DNA from: PVC group bacterium
Lineage (GTDB): Bacteria; Verrucomicrobiota; Kiritimatiellia; CAIKKV01; CAITUY01
Direction of reading: 5' to 3'
Length of the DNA stretch: 64,000 bases
NCBI GenBank assembly: GCA_945890715.1
Contig: CAMDCX010000003.1
Span: 34,705 to 98,704, forward strand
A model generated the notes under the pieces. That model did not search any database. It saw only the letters and a list, made by a program, of their open reading frames with translations, and was not told the DNA's origin. Both the position numbers and the translations under genes were made by a program. Shown in pieces: positions 22,291 through 31,284 of the stretch. The stretch's first letter is position 1, and the number at the start of each line of letters is the position of its first letter.

Positions 22291-22974
22291 TTAATCCCTC
22301 ACATCCACACGGAGACCTACTCCCATCGTGGAACTGAGCGTACAGCGTTTGATAAATGCACCCTTGGCCGCAGCCGGGCGTGCCGCCCGAACCGCCACGA
22401 TCAGGGCGTTAACATTCTCCAGAAGCTTGGACTCATCGAACGATAGCTTCCCGAAGGGAACCTGGACATTGCCGCTGCGATCCATGCGGTATTCCACGCG
22501 CCCCGCCTTGCTATCACGCACTGCTGAAGCGGTATCATCCGTGACCGTCCCGGTCTTCGGGTTCGGCATCAAGCCACGAGGACCCAACACTTTTCCCAGT
22601 TTGCGGACTTCCTTCATGGCATCCGGCGTCGCGATAGCGACATCGAATTCCGTCCACCCTCCCTTGACCTTTTCGATTAAATCTTCGTTCCCGACGACAT
22701 CGGCACCCGCAGCCCGGGCCGCATCAGCCGCAGCCCCGGCAGCAAACACCGCGATGCGGATTTTCTTACCCGTCCCGTGAGGAAGCCCGACCGTGCCGCG
22801 CACCGTCTGATCCGTCTTCTTCGTATCCACTCCAAGCCGAATCGCAATCTCTGCGGTTTCGTCAAACTTGGAAACCTTGTTCGCTTTCAGGAAGCGAATC
22901 GCCTCAGCCAGGTCATAGACCTTGTTCTCGACGCCGGCCTTCACCTTGTTATATTTTTTTCCGTGAGTTGCCAT
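22291..22974 (-). CDS. rplA: 50S ribosomal protein L1 (uL1)
   Basis: Mobile L1-stalk protein guiding deacylated tRNA out of the E site. Conserved segments are [38 protein letters not shown] and [11 protein letters not shown]. 227 residues, ATG start, separated from rplK by 2 nt. Confidence 0.98.
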   Translation of the reverse strand: MATHGKKYNKVKAGVENKVYDLAEAIRFLKANKVSKFDETAEIAIRLGVDTKKTDQTVRGTVGLPHGTGKKIRIAVFAAGAAADAARAAGADVVGNEDLIEKVKGGWTEFDVAIATPDAMKEVRKLGKVLGPRGLMPNPKTGTVTDDTASAVRDSKAGRVEYRMDRSGNVQVPFGKLSFDESKLLENVNALIVAVRAARPAAAKGAFIKRCTLSSTMGVGLRVDVRD

Positions 22975-22976
22975 GG

Positions 22977-23402
22977 TTAACGAACCACCTCGATTCCCAT
23001 GCTACGCGCCGTTCCCTCGATCATGCGGGCGGCGTGATTTTCATCGGTTGCATTCAGATCATTCATTTTGGTGCGCACGATCGCAAGCACCTGCTGGGCC
23101 GTCACCTTGCCAACCTTGTCGCGGTTAGGCTGCGCGGATCCCTTGGCCAGACCGGCCTCACGCTTCAACAGCGAGGAAGCGGGCGGGCTTTTGGTGATGA
23201 ACGTGAACGAGCGATCCTGGTAGACTGTGATGACCACGGGGATCACCAAGCCAGCCATGCTCTGCGTCGTCGCGTTGAATTCCTTGCAGAACTGCATGAT
23301 ATTCACACCGTGCTGACCCAGCGCCGGCCCCACGGGGGGCGCCGGATTCGCCTGCCCGGCGGGAATCTGCAACTTGATTTTTCCTGTTACTTTCTTTGCC
23401 AT
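22977..23402 (-). CDS. rplK: 50S ribosomal protein L11 (uL11)
   Basis: GTPase-centre protein, the thiostrepton and stringent-response sensor site. The N-terminal [20 protein letters not shown] and [13 protein letters not shown] are diagnostic. 141 residues, ATG start, 30 nt after nusG. Confidence 0.98.
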   Translation of the reverse strand: MAKKVTGKIKLQIPAGQANPAPPVGPALGQHGVNIMQFCKEFNATTQSMAGLVIPVVITVYQDRSFTFITKSPPASSLLKREAGLAKGSAQPNRDKVGKVTAQQVLAIVRTKMNDLNATDENHAARMIEGTARSMGIEVVR

Positions 23403-23432
23403 ATCTTTCCCCTGCCTCGCCGTCGCGAAGGC

Positions 23433-23984
23433 TTACTGCCGTTCCACCTGCCAGCACTCCAGTTCCACCGGAGCCGAGCGGCCGAAAATGGCCACCGACA
23501 CCTTTAGTTTGCCTCGATCCGCATCCACTTCGTCCACGGTGCCGGTAAAATTCATGAAGGGACCATCCGTGATTTTGACCGTCTCTCCGGCCTCGTAAAT
23601 CACCTTCGGCTTGACCTTCTCCTTCTTCTCTTCCACCTGGAACAGAAGCTGCTCAACTTCATCGGGTCTGAGAGGCGCAGGCCGTTCTCCACCCACAAAC
23701 CCGATCACACCGGGCGTCTCGCGAATAAAATACCAGACCGTGTCGACGACTTTCTTGTCATCGCCGTAAAGTCGCATGTTCACCAGGACGTACCCCGGGA
23801 AAAATTTACGCGTGATGACGCTCTTGACCCCTTTTTTCGTTTCGGAGACTTTTTCCGTGGGAATCAGGATCGGCCCGACATAGTCCCGCATCTCCTCCTT
23901 GTCGAGGCGGCGCTCAATGCTTTCCTTGACCTTCGCCTCCTGGCCGGTCAACGTATGCAGCACAAACCACTGTTTTTCACTCAT
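23433..23984 (-). CDS. nusG: Transcription termination/antitermination protein NusG
   Basis: Couples RNA polymerase to the ribosome or Rho. The NGN domain begins [20 protein letters not shown] and includes FPGYVLVNM and [10 protein letters not shown]; the C-terminal KOW domain is [20 protein letters not shown]. 183 residues, ATG start. Placed between secE and rplK, the standard arrangement. Confidence 0.97.
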   Translation of the reverse strand: MSEKQWFVLHTLTGQEAKVKESIERRLDKEEMRDYVGPILIPTEKVSETKKGVKSVITRKFFPGYVLVNMRLYGDDKKVVDTVWYFIRETPGVIGFVGGERPAPLRPDEVEQLLFQVEEKKEKVKPKVIYEAGETVKITDGPFMNFTGTVDEVDADRGKLKVSVAIFGRSAPVELECWQVERQ

Positions 23985-24008
23985 GAAAACCCCGGTCCTG
24001 AATGCCCG

Positions 24009-24215
24009 TTAATGACGCGCAAGAAAACCCATACACTTTCGCAACACGGTGTCGCAGAGTCCGATATAAATCGCGAACAAGATCACCGACACGATCACCA
24101 CCACCGTGGACTCGATCAATTCCCCCCGTGTCGGCCAGGTGGACTTGCGCAGCTCGTTCTGGACATCTGCCAGAAAAAACCGGACTTTTCTAAAAGTTTC
24201 CGTTACCGTGCTCAC
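24009..24215 (-). CDS. secE: Preprotein translocase subunit SecE
   Basis: Clamps the SecY channel. One transmembrane helix (STVVVIVSVILFAIYIGL) follows the conserved amphipathic segment FLADVQNELRKSTWPTRGEL. I prefer the GTG at 24215 because a GGAG lies seven nucleotides upstream; a GTG at 24230 would add five residues. 68 or 73 residues. Sits between tRNA-Trp and nusG. Confidence 0.93.
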   Translation of the reverse strand: MSTVTETFRKVRFFLADVQNELRKSTWPTRGELIESTVVVIVSVILFAIYIGLCDTVLRKCMGFLARH

Positions 24216-24242
24216 CAATTTACTCCACACTCATGTCTCATT

Positions 24243-24318
24243 TGGCAGGCCAGGAGGGCATCGAACCCGCAACCTCCGGTTTTGGAGACCGGCGCTCTGC
24301 CAATTGAGCTACTGGCCT
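24243..24318 (-). tRNA. trnW: tRNA-Trp (CCA anticodon)
   Basis: A full cloverleaf can be drawn: seven-pair acceptor stem (AGGCCAG with CTGGCCT), D arm with AGCTCAATTGGCAGAGC, anticodon loop CTCCAAA giving CCA, T arm with GGGTTCGATGCCC, discriminator G and an encoded CCA end. It lies between rpmG and secE, a placement seen in many bacteria. Confidence 0.97.
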
Positions 24319-24334
24319 ATATCAAGTCAACCCC

Positions 24335-24487
24335 TTACCGGGTCTCCTTGTGAATCGTATGCTTCTTCTCGAATCGGCAGTACTTCTTAAGTTCCATCCG
24401 ATCCGGTGTCAGCCGTTTGTTTTTCGTAGTCGTGTAATTCCGACGCTTGCAATCCGTGCAGGCGAGCGTGACCAATTCCCTTGCCAT
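24335..24487 (-). CDS. rpmG: 50S ribosomal protein L33 (bL33)
   Basis: Large-subunit E-site protein. ATG at 24487 gives [20 protein letters not shown] and [18 protein letters not shown], 50 residues. The first zinc pair (CTDC) is kept but the second is reduced to one cysteine: YCRFEKK where C+ paralogs have two cysteines three residues apart. Zinc binding is therefore probably lost or altered. Located between tuf and tRNA-Trp. Confidence 0.95.
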   Translation of the reverse strand: MARELVTLACTDCKRRNYTTTKNKRLTPDRMELKKYCRFEKKHTIHKETR

Positions 24488-24575
24488 GGTGTTCCATCCT
24501 TCATCAGAGCAACGGGCGGCGTCCCTGCGGCGCACCGCCCGCGCATATTATCCCGACCCACGGCCGGATGATTGG

Positions 24576-25784
24576 TTATTGCAAAATTTCCGTCACCGTA
24601 CCGGCGCCCACCGTGCGTCCACCCTCACGAATGGCGAACCGCATGGATTTCTCCATGGCGATCGGAGCGATCAGGGTCACTTCCATCGAAATATTGTCAC
24701 CGGGCATCACCATTTCGACGCCTTCAGGCAACGTGACGTCACCCGTCACATCCGTCGTGCGGAAATAGAACTGCGGGCGATACCCCTTGAAGAACGGGGT
24801 ATGACGTCCACCCTCATCCTTGCTCAGAACATACACTTCGCACTTGAACTTCGCGTGCGGCAGGATCGAACCCGGCTTCGCCAGAACCTGACCCCGCTCC
24901 ACATCTTCCTTCTTCGTGCTGCGCAACAGGCAACCCACATTGTCACCCGCCTGGCCCTGATCCAACAGCTTACGGAACATTTCCACGCCCGTGACTGTCG
25001 TCTTGACTGTCGGCTTCAAGCCCACGATTTCAACTTCCTCGCCAACCTTGATGATCCCGCGCTCGATACGGCCCGTCACCACGGTTCCACGTCCTTCAAT
25101 CGAGAACACATCTTCGATCGAAAGCAGAAACGCCTGATCAATTACGCGAACCGGCTCAGGAATAAAGGTATCCAGGGCTTCCATCAGCTCCTTGATGCAT
25201 TTCGTGCCGGGATCATCAGGAGACGTGGCCGAAATGGCCGCCAACGCGCTGCCGCGGATGATCGGGGTCGTATCCCCGGGGTAATCATACTTGCTCAGCA
25301 ATTCGCGGATTTCCAGCTCGACAAGATCCAGCAACTCGGGATCATCCACCGTGTCCACCTTGTTCAGGAACACGACCACCTTGGGCACACCGACCTGGCG
25401 AGCCAACAGGATGTGCTCGCGAGTCTGGGGCATCGGACCGTCCGAGGCGCTGACCACAAGAATCGCGCCGTCCATCTGGGCCGCACCCGTGATCATGTTC
25501 TTGACATAGTCCGCATGGCCGGGACAGTCGACATGCGCATAATGACGCTTCTCGGAGCTGTACTCCACATGCGAGGTCGCAATGGTCAGAATCTTGGTGG
25601 GATCACGGCGACCCTGCGATTCCGAGGCCTTCGCAACCTGATCATACTTGACATAGGTGCTCAAGCCACGCAATGACTGCACATAGGTAATGGCCGCCGT
25701 CAAGGTGGTCTTACCATGGTCAACATGCCCGATTGTACCCACATTCACATGAGGCTTGGTTCTGTTAAATGATTCCTTCGCCAT
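24576..25784 (-). CDS. tuf: Elongation factor Tu
   Basis: GTPase that delivers aminoacyl-tRNA to the ribosome. [19 protein letters not shown] (P loop), [20 protein letters not shown] (switch II) and [10 protein letters not shown] (guanine specificity) are intact; domains II and III are complete ([20 protein letters not shown]). 402 residues, ATG start. This is the only tuf in the window: the usual position after fusA is empty, so the gene corresponds to the tufB position, preceded by tRNA-Thr. Confidence 0.98.
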   Translation of the reverse strand: MAKESFNRTKPHVNVGTIGHVDHGKTTLTAAITYVQSLRGLSTYVKYDQVAKASESQGRRDPTKILTIATSHVEYSSEKRHYAHVDCPGHADYVKNMITGAAQMDGAILVVSASDGPMPQTREHILLARQVGVPKVVVFLNKVDTVDDPELLDLVELEIRELLSKYDYPGDTTPIIRGSALAAISATSPDDPGTKCIKELMEALDTFIPEPVRVIDQAFLLSIEDVFSIEGRGTVVTGRIERGIIKVGEEVEIVGLKPTVKTTVTGVEMFRKLLDQGQAGDNVGCLLRSTKKEDVERGQVLAKPGSILPHAKFKCEVYVLSKDEGGRHTPFFKGYRPQFYFRTTDVTGDVTLPEGVEMVMPGDNISMEVTLIAPIAMEKSMRFAIREGGRTVGAGTVTEILQ

Positions 25785-25861
25785 TGTCGTACTCCTTACT
25801 TTTTCCCTGCTTCAGTCGTTTTTTTTACCGTTCCGGCCAGCCGGATATTCCCAATCAAATC

Positions 25862-25937
25862 TGGAGCCCACGAGCGGGATCGAACCGCTGACCTCGTCCT
25901 TACCAAGGACGTGCTCTACCAACTGAGCTACGGGGGC
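25862..25937 (-). tRNA. trnT: tRNA-Thr (GGT anticodon)
   Basis: Cloverleaf with D arm TAGCTCAGTTGGTAGAGC, anticodon loop CTTGGTAA (GGT), T arm AGCGGTTCGATCCCGCT, discriminator T and encoded CCA. The acceptor stem GCCCCCG pairs with CGTGGGC except for one C-T opposition at positions 5:68. Located just upstream of tuf, as in the E. coli thrT-tufB arrangement. Confidence 0.95.
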
Positions 25938-25982
25938 TTCGCGTTCAATCCTTGCCAAAAACAAACACAAAAGAACGAATTC

Positions 25983-26010
25983 CTGTTGCTTTCATCAAAT
26001 CCGGCAACAG
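25983..26010 (-). repeat. Hairpin in the tRNA-Thr-tuf leader
   Basis: A seven-pair perfect stem (CTGTTGC and GCAACAG) with a 14-nt loop lies between the promoter and tRNA-Thr. It has no U-tract, so it is not a terminator. It may be a processing or structural element, or chance. Confidence 0.35.
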
Positions 26011-26074
26011 AAAACTTCGCTCTCTATTATTTATCCCACAAAAAAAGGCCTACCAACTAAAAATCAGATCGAAG

Positions 26075-26102
26075 AAAGTACCACAGTCCGATTTGATGTC
26101 AA
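26075..26102 (-). promoter_or_regulatory. Probable sigma-70-type promoter for the tRNA-Thr-tuf-rpl-rpo supercluster
   Basis: On the minus strand a perfect -35 TTGACA (26097-26102) is followed after 16 nt by TACTTT (26075-26080) as -10. It lies 137 nt upstream of tRNA-Thr and just beyond the rng stop. It is the only strong promoter-like match upstream of the long ribosomal cluster. AT-rich DNA upstream of the -35 could act as an UP element. Confidence 0.6.
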
Positions 26103-26148
26103 CCACTTTGTCTCTTTTTTGTAATTTTTTTTCATCCCCCGCTTCACC

Positions 26149-27744
26149 TTAGACTCGGGGTTCTCCCGGTTTCGGCGCCGTGTTGAAAAAACTCTCCCCC
26201 GTCTCAGCGTTTCGGATTTCAAAATCCTCAACATGCCGCCCGGGGTCCGCCCGGAAACTGAGATATCCCGAAAATTTACTCTCCAGATCCATCAGAATCA
26301 TTTCGTCTTCCTTGCGTAGACGCTCCAGCACCGTTGGATTGACTACGACCTGAAGCTTTCGCTGTCCTGCGTCCTTGAACCGTCGCATCAACGCCGAAAC
26401 CTGCCGCTGGATCTCTACGCTCATTGAAAGCGAGGACTTCACACTGCCCTTGCCCTTGCAGTACGGACAATCGACATACATCGATGAAAGCACGCCCTCA
26501 TCCACGCGTTGCCGGGTCATCTCCAGTAACCCCAGGTTCGAAATCGGAAGCACGTTCGTCTTCGCCTTGTCTCGATGCAGGGCGTCTTTGATCGTTTTAA
26601 AGACCGCGTTGCGATTCTTTTTCTGCTTCATGTCGATGAAATCGACCACGATCAACCCACCCACGTTGCGAAGTCGCAACTGACGGGCCACTTCCTCAGC
26701 CGCCTCTGTATTCACTTCAAATATCACATCCTCCTGGGTCTGGCCCCCTTTGTGTCGGCCCGTGTTCACATCCACCGAGATCAGCGCTTCGGTCTCCTCA
26801 AAGATGATGTAGCCACCGGACTTGAGCATCACTTTCCGGGCAAAGGCATTTTCAAGTTGCCGCTCCAGATTGAAATGCTCAAAAATCGGCACCGATCCCT
26901 CGTACTGCTGAATTCGGGAGCGAACCCGTCTGGAAATCCGGGAGGCCAGATCCTTAATGCTTTCAAACTTGGCCGGGTCATCAACCACAATGCGATCAAT
27001 ATCTTCAGTCAGCCAGTCGCGCACCACCCGTTCCACCAGGTCGAGCTCCTCATAAAGACAGCATGGCGCGGGCGTTTCGCGGATTCGCCGGGTAATTTCG
27101 GTCCACCCATCCACCAGCCCGCGCATGTCACGGACAAAGCTTCTCTGCTTGGCGCCCATCCCCGCCGTGCGAATGATCAGCCCCACTCCCTCCGGCATCG
27201 GCAGACGGGCCAGGACCTTCTTAAGGCGCATACGCTCTTTCTCGTCCTCAATCTTACGGGAAACCCCCTTCAGATTACTCCCCGGCATCATCACGAGATA
27301 ACGACCCGGAATGCTCAGGTTTGCCGTCACGCGGGGGCCTTTTGTACTGATGGGCCCCTTAGTCACCTGCACGACGATTTCGGAGCCGATCGGAAACATT
27401 CGCGCGATTTCTTCGCTCGAATACCGCTTCTTTTTAGCCATCGTCCGGATCGTGATATCTTCGGCCGCCTCCAATCGCGCCGCATCCTCCGGAATCATAT
27501 CCCAGTAATGCAGAAACGCATTTTTTTTAAGGCCAATATCCACAAAGGCCGCCTGCAACCCATCCTCAAGGTTCTTGACCACCCCTTTGTAAATGCCCCC
27601 CACAATCCGCTCCTCGGTGGGATGTTCCACCTGAAACTCCTCAAGCTTGCCATTCTCGAGCACCGCCACACGCGTCTCGAGGCTTTCGACATTGATGACA
27701 ATCTCACGCTTAAAACTCTTCCGCCCAAACCGGAATCCAAACAT
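26149..27744 (-). CDS. rng: Ribonuclease G / RNase E family endoribonuclease
   Basis: Single-strand-specific endoribonuclease for rRNA 5' maturation and mRNA decay. In order: S1-like domain (KGVVKNLEDGLQAAFVDIG, about residues 45-130), 5'-sensor and RNase H-like regions, the DNase I-like catalytic part with SVDVNTGRHKGG and VDFIDMKQKKNR carrying the metal-binding aspartates, and the zinc-link CPYCKGKGSV. 531 residues, close to RNase G and lacking the long scaffold tail of RNase E. ATG start; 24 nt after rodA, continuing the mre operon, a common pairing. Confidence 0.95.
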   Translation of the reverse strand: MFGFRFGRKSFKREIVINVESLETRVAVLENGKLEEFQVEHPTEERIVGGIYKGVVKNLEDGLQAAFVDIGLKKNAFLHYWDMIPEDAARLEAAEDITIRTMAKKKRYSSEEIARMFPIGSEIVVQVTKGPISTKGPRVTANLSIPGRYLVMMPGSNLKGVSRKIEDEKERMRLKKVLARLPMPEGVGLIIRTAGMGAKQRSFVRDMRGLVDGWTEITRRIRETPAPCCLYEELDLVERVVRDWLTEDIDRIVVDDPAKFESIKDLASRISRRVRSRIQQYEGSVPIFEHFNLERQLENAFARKVMLKSGGYIIFEETEALISVDVNTGRHKGGQTQEDVIFEVNTEAAEEVARQLRLRNVGGLIVVDFIDMKQKKNRNAVFKTIKDALHRDKAKTNVLPISNLGLLEMTRQRVDEGVLSSMYVDCPYCKGKGSVKSSLSMSVEIQRQVSALMRRFKDAGQRKLQVVVNPTVLERLRKEDEMILMDLESKFSGYLSFRADPGRHVEDFEIRNAETGESFFNTAPKPGEPRV

Positions 27745-27768
27745 ACTTGCCTTCCTTTCTTTACGGCC

Positions 27769-28947
27769 TCACAAACCCGGACGCCGCACATATACACTCT
27801 GAATCAAACCTAAAGTAAACAGGGTGATCACCATGAACGTTCCGCCGTAACTCACCAGAGGCAGGGGGATCCCCACCACCGGAAGCACGCCGATCGTCAT
27901 CGCTACATTCACGAACGCATGCGTAAAAAACATCGTCACGATGCCCACACATAACACCCGCCCCATCTTGTCGCGCGCCACCATGGCCGCGTATAACCCG
28001 CAAACCGTCAGAATCCCATACAGCGCCAGCACCAGTAACGCCCCCGCAAATCCCGTCTCCTCCGCAATAACGGAAAAGATAAAATCGGTAGGGGCCACTG
28101 TTCGCGGAAGGAAGCCCAGAATATTCTGGGTTCCATTCAGGAATCCTTTTCCCGTGAGTCCACCCGAACCCACGGCTATCTCAGACTGACGCTTGTTCCA
28201 CCCCGTCCCCATCGGATCCTTCCCGGGGTGCAAAAACACCGCAATCCGGTCGCGCTGGTAATCGCTTAACCGGATCGTTTGAAAAAACTTCTCCTGGTGC
28301 TCGGGCGTCATGCCCAGCCGTTCAGGCAGGGCCACCGCCGCCAGCACCAACAGCACAACCAACGCCCCGCCAGCCATCAGCGTCACCAACGGCCGCACCG
28401 GGGTTCCCGCCGCAAACAGCATGGCCGTCACAATCGGAAGAAACACCAGCGCACTCCCCAGATCGGGCTCCTTCATCACCAAAAGCATCGGCACCCCGGC
28501 TAGGGCGAACAGCTTCCACAAGGACGGCAACCGGGCATACTTTTCCACCAGCGGGCTCAACAGGCAGGCTCCAAGGATAATCACCGCCAGCTTCCCGATC
28601 TCAGACGGCTGCACCCCGACACCCAGAAACATCAGCCAGCGCTTCGCCCCATAGATCCGGGTTCCAAAAAACAACACCGCCACCAGCAGGATCACCCCCA
28701 TGGCATAAAGCCCCCAGGAGACATCCCGGAGTCGGCGATAATCCGTCATCGCCGTCATCAGATAACATCCCAACCCCGCCGCCGCCCACACCATCTGCTT
28801 CCGGAAAAGATCCGCCGTGGAATCCTCCCGCATCGATGTGGCGCTATAAATAAAAAATACGCCGATCACAATCAGTCCCAGGATCGCCGCCAGCATCAGC
28901 CAGTTCATTCGCTTAAGCAGGCGCAGACTGGAGAGAAATTCACTCAT
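27769..28947 (-). CDS. rodA: Peptidoglycan glycosyltransferase RodA (SEDS family)
   Basis: Polymerises lipid II during lateral wall growth, working with PBP2. About ten transmembrane helices; conserved SEDS segments include GTRIYGAKRWLMFLGVGVQP, KEPDLGSALVFLPI and the C-terminal PLVSYGGTFMVI. 392 residues, ATG start overlapping the mrdA stop by 4 nt (ATGA), so synthesis of the pair is coupled. Confidence 0.96.
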   Translation of the reverse strand: MSEFLSSLRLLKRMNWLMLAAILGLIVIGVFFIYSATSMREDSTADLFRKQMVWAAAGLGCYLMTAMTDYRRLRDVSWGLYAMGVILLVAVLFFGTRIYGAKRWLMFLGVGVQPSEIGKLAVIILGACLLSPLVEKYARLPSLWKLFALAGVPMLLVMKEPDLGSALVFLPIVTAMLFAAGTPVRPLVTLMAGGALVVLLVLAAVALPERLGMTPEHQEKFFQTIRLSDYQRDRIAVFLHPGKDPMGTGWNKRQSEIAVGSGGLTGKGFLNGTQNILGFLPRTVAPTDFIFSVIAEETGFAGALLVLALYGILTVCGLYAAMVARDKMGRVLCVGIVTMFFTHAFVNVAMTIGVLPVVGIPLPLVSYGGTFMVITLFTLGLIQSVYVRRPGL

Positions 28948-30776
28948 CCCCCCGCCCCCGTTTCCGTCGCCGGAGTACCGCCGAAAATCCCCAGCATCAG
29001 CTCATGCACCCGAGGCCCCACGGTCAGCCCGCCCGATACCGCATCATCCACCACCATGGCTACCGCATAACGGGGCTTGTCATACGGCGCGAACACGATC
29101 ATCCAGCCGTGTTTCTTGCGATCTTCCTTTTGTCCGTATTCCGCCGTCCCGGTCTTGCCGGCCATTTCAACACCGGGAATCCCGGCCCGTCTTCCGGTAC
29201 CCGTAGGCGCCATTACCACATCATGCATCCCCTGGCGCACCGCCTCCATCACCGCCGGGGCCACGGGAAGCTGCCTCACTTTGACGGATGGAAAATTCGT
29301 CAGGATCGTTCCCTGCCAGTCCCGCAGGGCTGTCACCAGACGCGGCCGGTATACCGCTCCCCCATTCGCCAACGCGGCGGCCATCAATGCCATTTGCAGC
29401 GGCGTCACCGCCAACGCCCCCTGCCCGATCGAAAAATTACAGGTATCCCCGACACGCCAGTCATCACGCCAGGCATTCTTCTTCCACTCCGGAGTCGGCA
29501 CCAACCCCGGCGCCTCCCGATCCAGCTCAATTTCCGTTTTTGCCCCCATCCCGAATAGCAGAGCAAGGTCGGAGATGGCATCGTTACCACACTTGACGCC
29601 AATCGTTGCAAAATACACATTGCAGGACTGCTCGATGGCGCGTCGCAGATCGACCCGTCCGTGCCCGTTCGGATTCCAGCACTTCATCGCTTTTTTCCCG
29701 ATCATGTAATAGCCCGGACAATCCACCGTCATCCCGACTGATACGGCTCCGTTGTTAAGAGCCGCCAGCGCCGTTACTGGCTTGAAAATGCTTCCCGGCG
29801 CGTACACCTCCGCCACGGCCTTGTTCAGCATGGGACGATTCGGATCCGCGTTTAACTGTTCCCAGAGAACCTTGGGGACAATCGGCACGAACTGACTGGG
29901 ATTGAAAGTCGGCGAACTGGCCAGCGCGAGGACATCACCGTTTCGGGGATCAAGGACCACCACGGCGCCGGGCACATCCCGGATCGCGGATTCGGCCAGC
30001 GCCTGGATTCGGCTGTCGAGCGCCAGAATCACCGAGTCCCCGGCTCGCGGCTCCTGCTCAACCTGCTCCGCATGCTTGAATCCCGACGCATCAATACGAA
30101 CCAGCCGTCCGCCCGCCTCTCCGGCCATTACCTTATCGAACTTGCGCTCCAATCCCATCTTTCCTTCCATCTCAGGCAAGGTGTACTGGTAGCCGGCAAT
30201 ATCCGCATCGGATAACTCCGCCTTGCCTACATACCCGAGCAGGTGCGCCGCAAGCTCGTTTCGCGGATAGATCCGCGCCGGCTCGACATAAATGTCAACC
30301 CCGGTCATGTCGCAGGAAGCCTCGGTCAGGCGCGCCAATGCAGCGGGATCCAGGCTCCGCCAGGCCACAAGCGGCAGGGGAAGCCGCCGCCGGATGTGAA
30401 GCCAGATATCATCTTCGGTAATCACCGGCTTGCGACCAATGAGCACGGCAAGCTCCGTAATCCGCCGTTGAATTTCCGCCACAGTATATTTCCATTTCCC
30501 GGGCTTCCTTATCTCCTCGAGGTATAAGGCCAGGCAGTAACAGGGCTGATTGTCGGCCAGAGCGACCCCGTTACGATCCAAAATAAGACCCCGGGGGGCA
30601 GGCAGGCGGATCCGGCGCATGCTTTGCCGATGCAGGCTTTCCTCAAACTCGCCCTCGCGGGATACCTGAAGACTGAACAGCATTCCCCCAAGCAGAGCCA
30701 GAAGAACAAGCATAATGATCAGAATCAGTCGGATCCTGCCCAGCTCAGAATTGATCGTGTTGTTCGCTGCCGGCAT
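28944..30776 (-). CDS. mrdA: Penicillin-binding protein 2 (elongasome transpeptidase)
   Basis: Class B PBP that cross-links peptidoglycan for rod shape. One N-terminal membrane helix (IRLILIIMLVLLALLGGMLF), a pedestal domain, then the transpeptidase domain with YAPGSIFKPVTALAA (SxxK serine), IEQSCNVYF (SxN) and AGKTGTAEYG (KTG). 610 residues, ATG start, one nucleotide after mreD. Operon mreB-mreC-mreD-mrdA-rodA is the canonical elongasome set. Confidence 0.97.
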   Translation of the reverse strand: MPAANNTINSELGRIRLILIIMLVLLALLGGMLFSLQVSREGEFEESLHRQSMRRIRLPAPRGLILDRNGVALADNQPCYCLALYLEEIRKPGKWKYTVAEIQRRITELAVLIGRKPVITEDDIWLHIRRRLPLPLVAWRSLDPAALARLTEASCDMTGVDIYVEPARIYPRNELAAHLLGYVGKAELSDADIAGYQYTLPEMEGKMGLERKFDKVMAGEAGGRLVRIDASGFKHAEQVEQEPRAGDSVILALDSRIQALAESAIRDVPGAVVVLDPRNGDVLALASSPTFNPSQFVPIVPKVLWEQLNADPNRPMLNKAVAEVYAPGSIFKPVTALAALNNGAVSVGMTVDCPGYYMIGKKAMKCWNPNGHGRVDLRRAIEQSCNVYFATIGVKCGNDAISDLALLFGMGAKTEIELDREAPGLVPTPEWKKNAWRDDWRVGDTCNFSIGQGALAVTPLQMALMAAALANGGAVYRPRLVTALRDWQGTILTNFPSVKVRQLPVAPAVMEAVRQGMHDVVMAPTGTGRRAGIPGVEMAGKTGTAEYGQKEDRKKHGWMIVFAPYDKPRYAVAMVVDDAVSGGLTVGPRVHELMLGIFGGTPATETGAGG

Positions 30777-30777
30777 G

Positions 30778-31284
30778 CTATCTTTCTTCCGCCCTTGTTA
30801 ATCCCACATGACGCTCAAGCGTGTCCGCCATCCACCATACCAGCGGCGCCACCATCAGACCCAGAAGCGCATTACCGCCTGCTTTCAGCGCCACCCACCA
30901 CAGAGGCATGTCGGCCGCAAGAGAATTCAGGGAGAGCATTCCATACAGGCCGAACGTGGTGAAAGCGGCCATCGACGCCCCCAGCACCGCCACCGTGAGA
31001 AAACTGTCCCGGAACATCGTCTCACGGGTCTGCACCACAAATAACGCAAAAACAACAAGACAAAGTGATGACGTTCCCACTGGAAACAGGCTCATGGTAT
31101 CCTGGATCACGCCCGCCAGAATGGCCGCCGTCACAGCCATTCCCCTCGGATAAATCAGAGCGTAATACAACGCCACAGCCTGCAGAATCGGCGGCTTGGA
31201 AAGCCCCAACCACGCCGCCGCCGGAATCAGACCCTGAATGAGCGCGCCCACCAGTAATAAAAAGATCATGATTGCCGCAGTCAT
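30778..31284 (-). CDS. mreD: Rod shape-determining protein MreD
   Basis: Small integral membrane partner of MreC. Five or so hydrophobic helices across 168 residues (IMIFLLLVGALIQGLIPAAA, AVTAAILAGVIQDTMSL). Sequence conservation in this family is low; identity rests on length, topology and position. Its ATG overlaps the mreC stop (ATGA). Confidence 0.92.
   Translation of the reverse strand: MTAAIMIFLLLVGALIQGLIPAAAWLGLSKPPILQAVALYYALIYPRGMAVTAAILAGVIQDTMSLFPVGTSSLCLVVFALFVVQTRETMFRDSFLTVAVLGASMAAFTTFGLYGMLSLNSLAADMPLWWVALKAGGNALLGLMVAPLVWWMADTLERHVGLTRAEER

Noticed and set aside
24447-25676. 409-codon plus-strand frame opposite tuf
   Set aside because: Antisense shadow of tuf, rich in His/Arg as expected from reverse-complemented codon bias.
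26575-27813. 412-codon plus-strand frame opposite rng
   Set aside because: Antisense of a clearly real RNase G gene; no recognisable domain.
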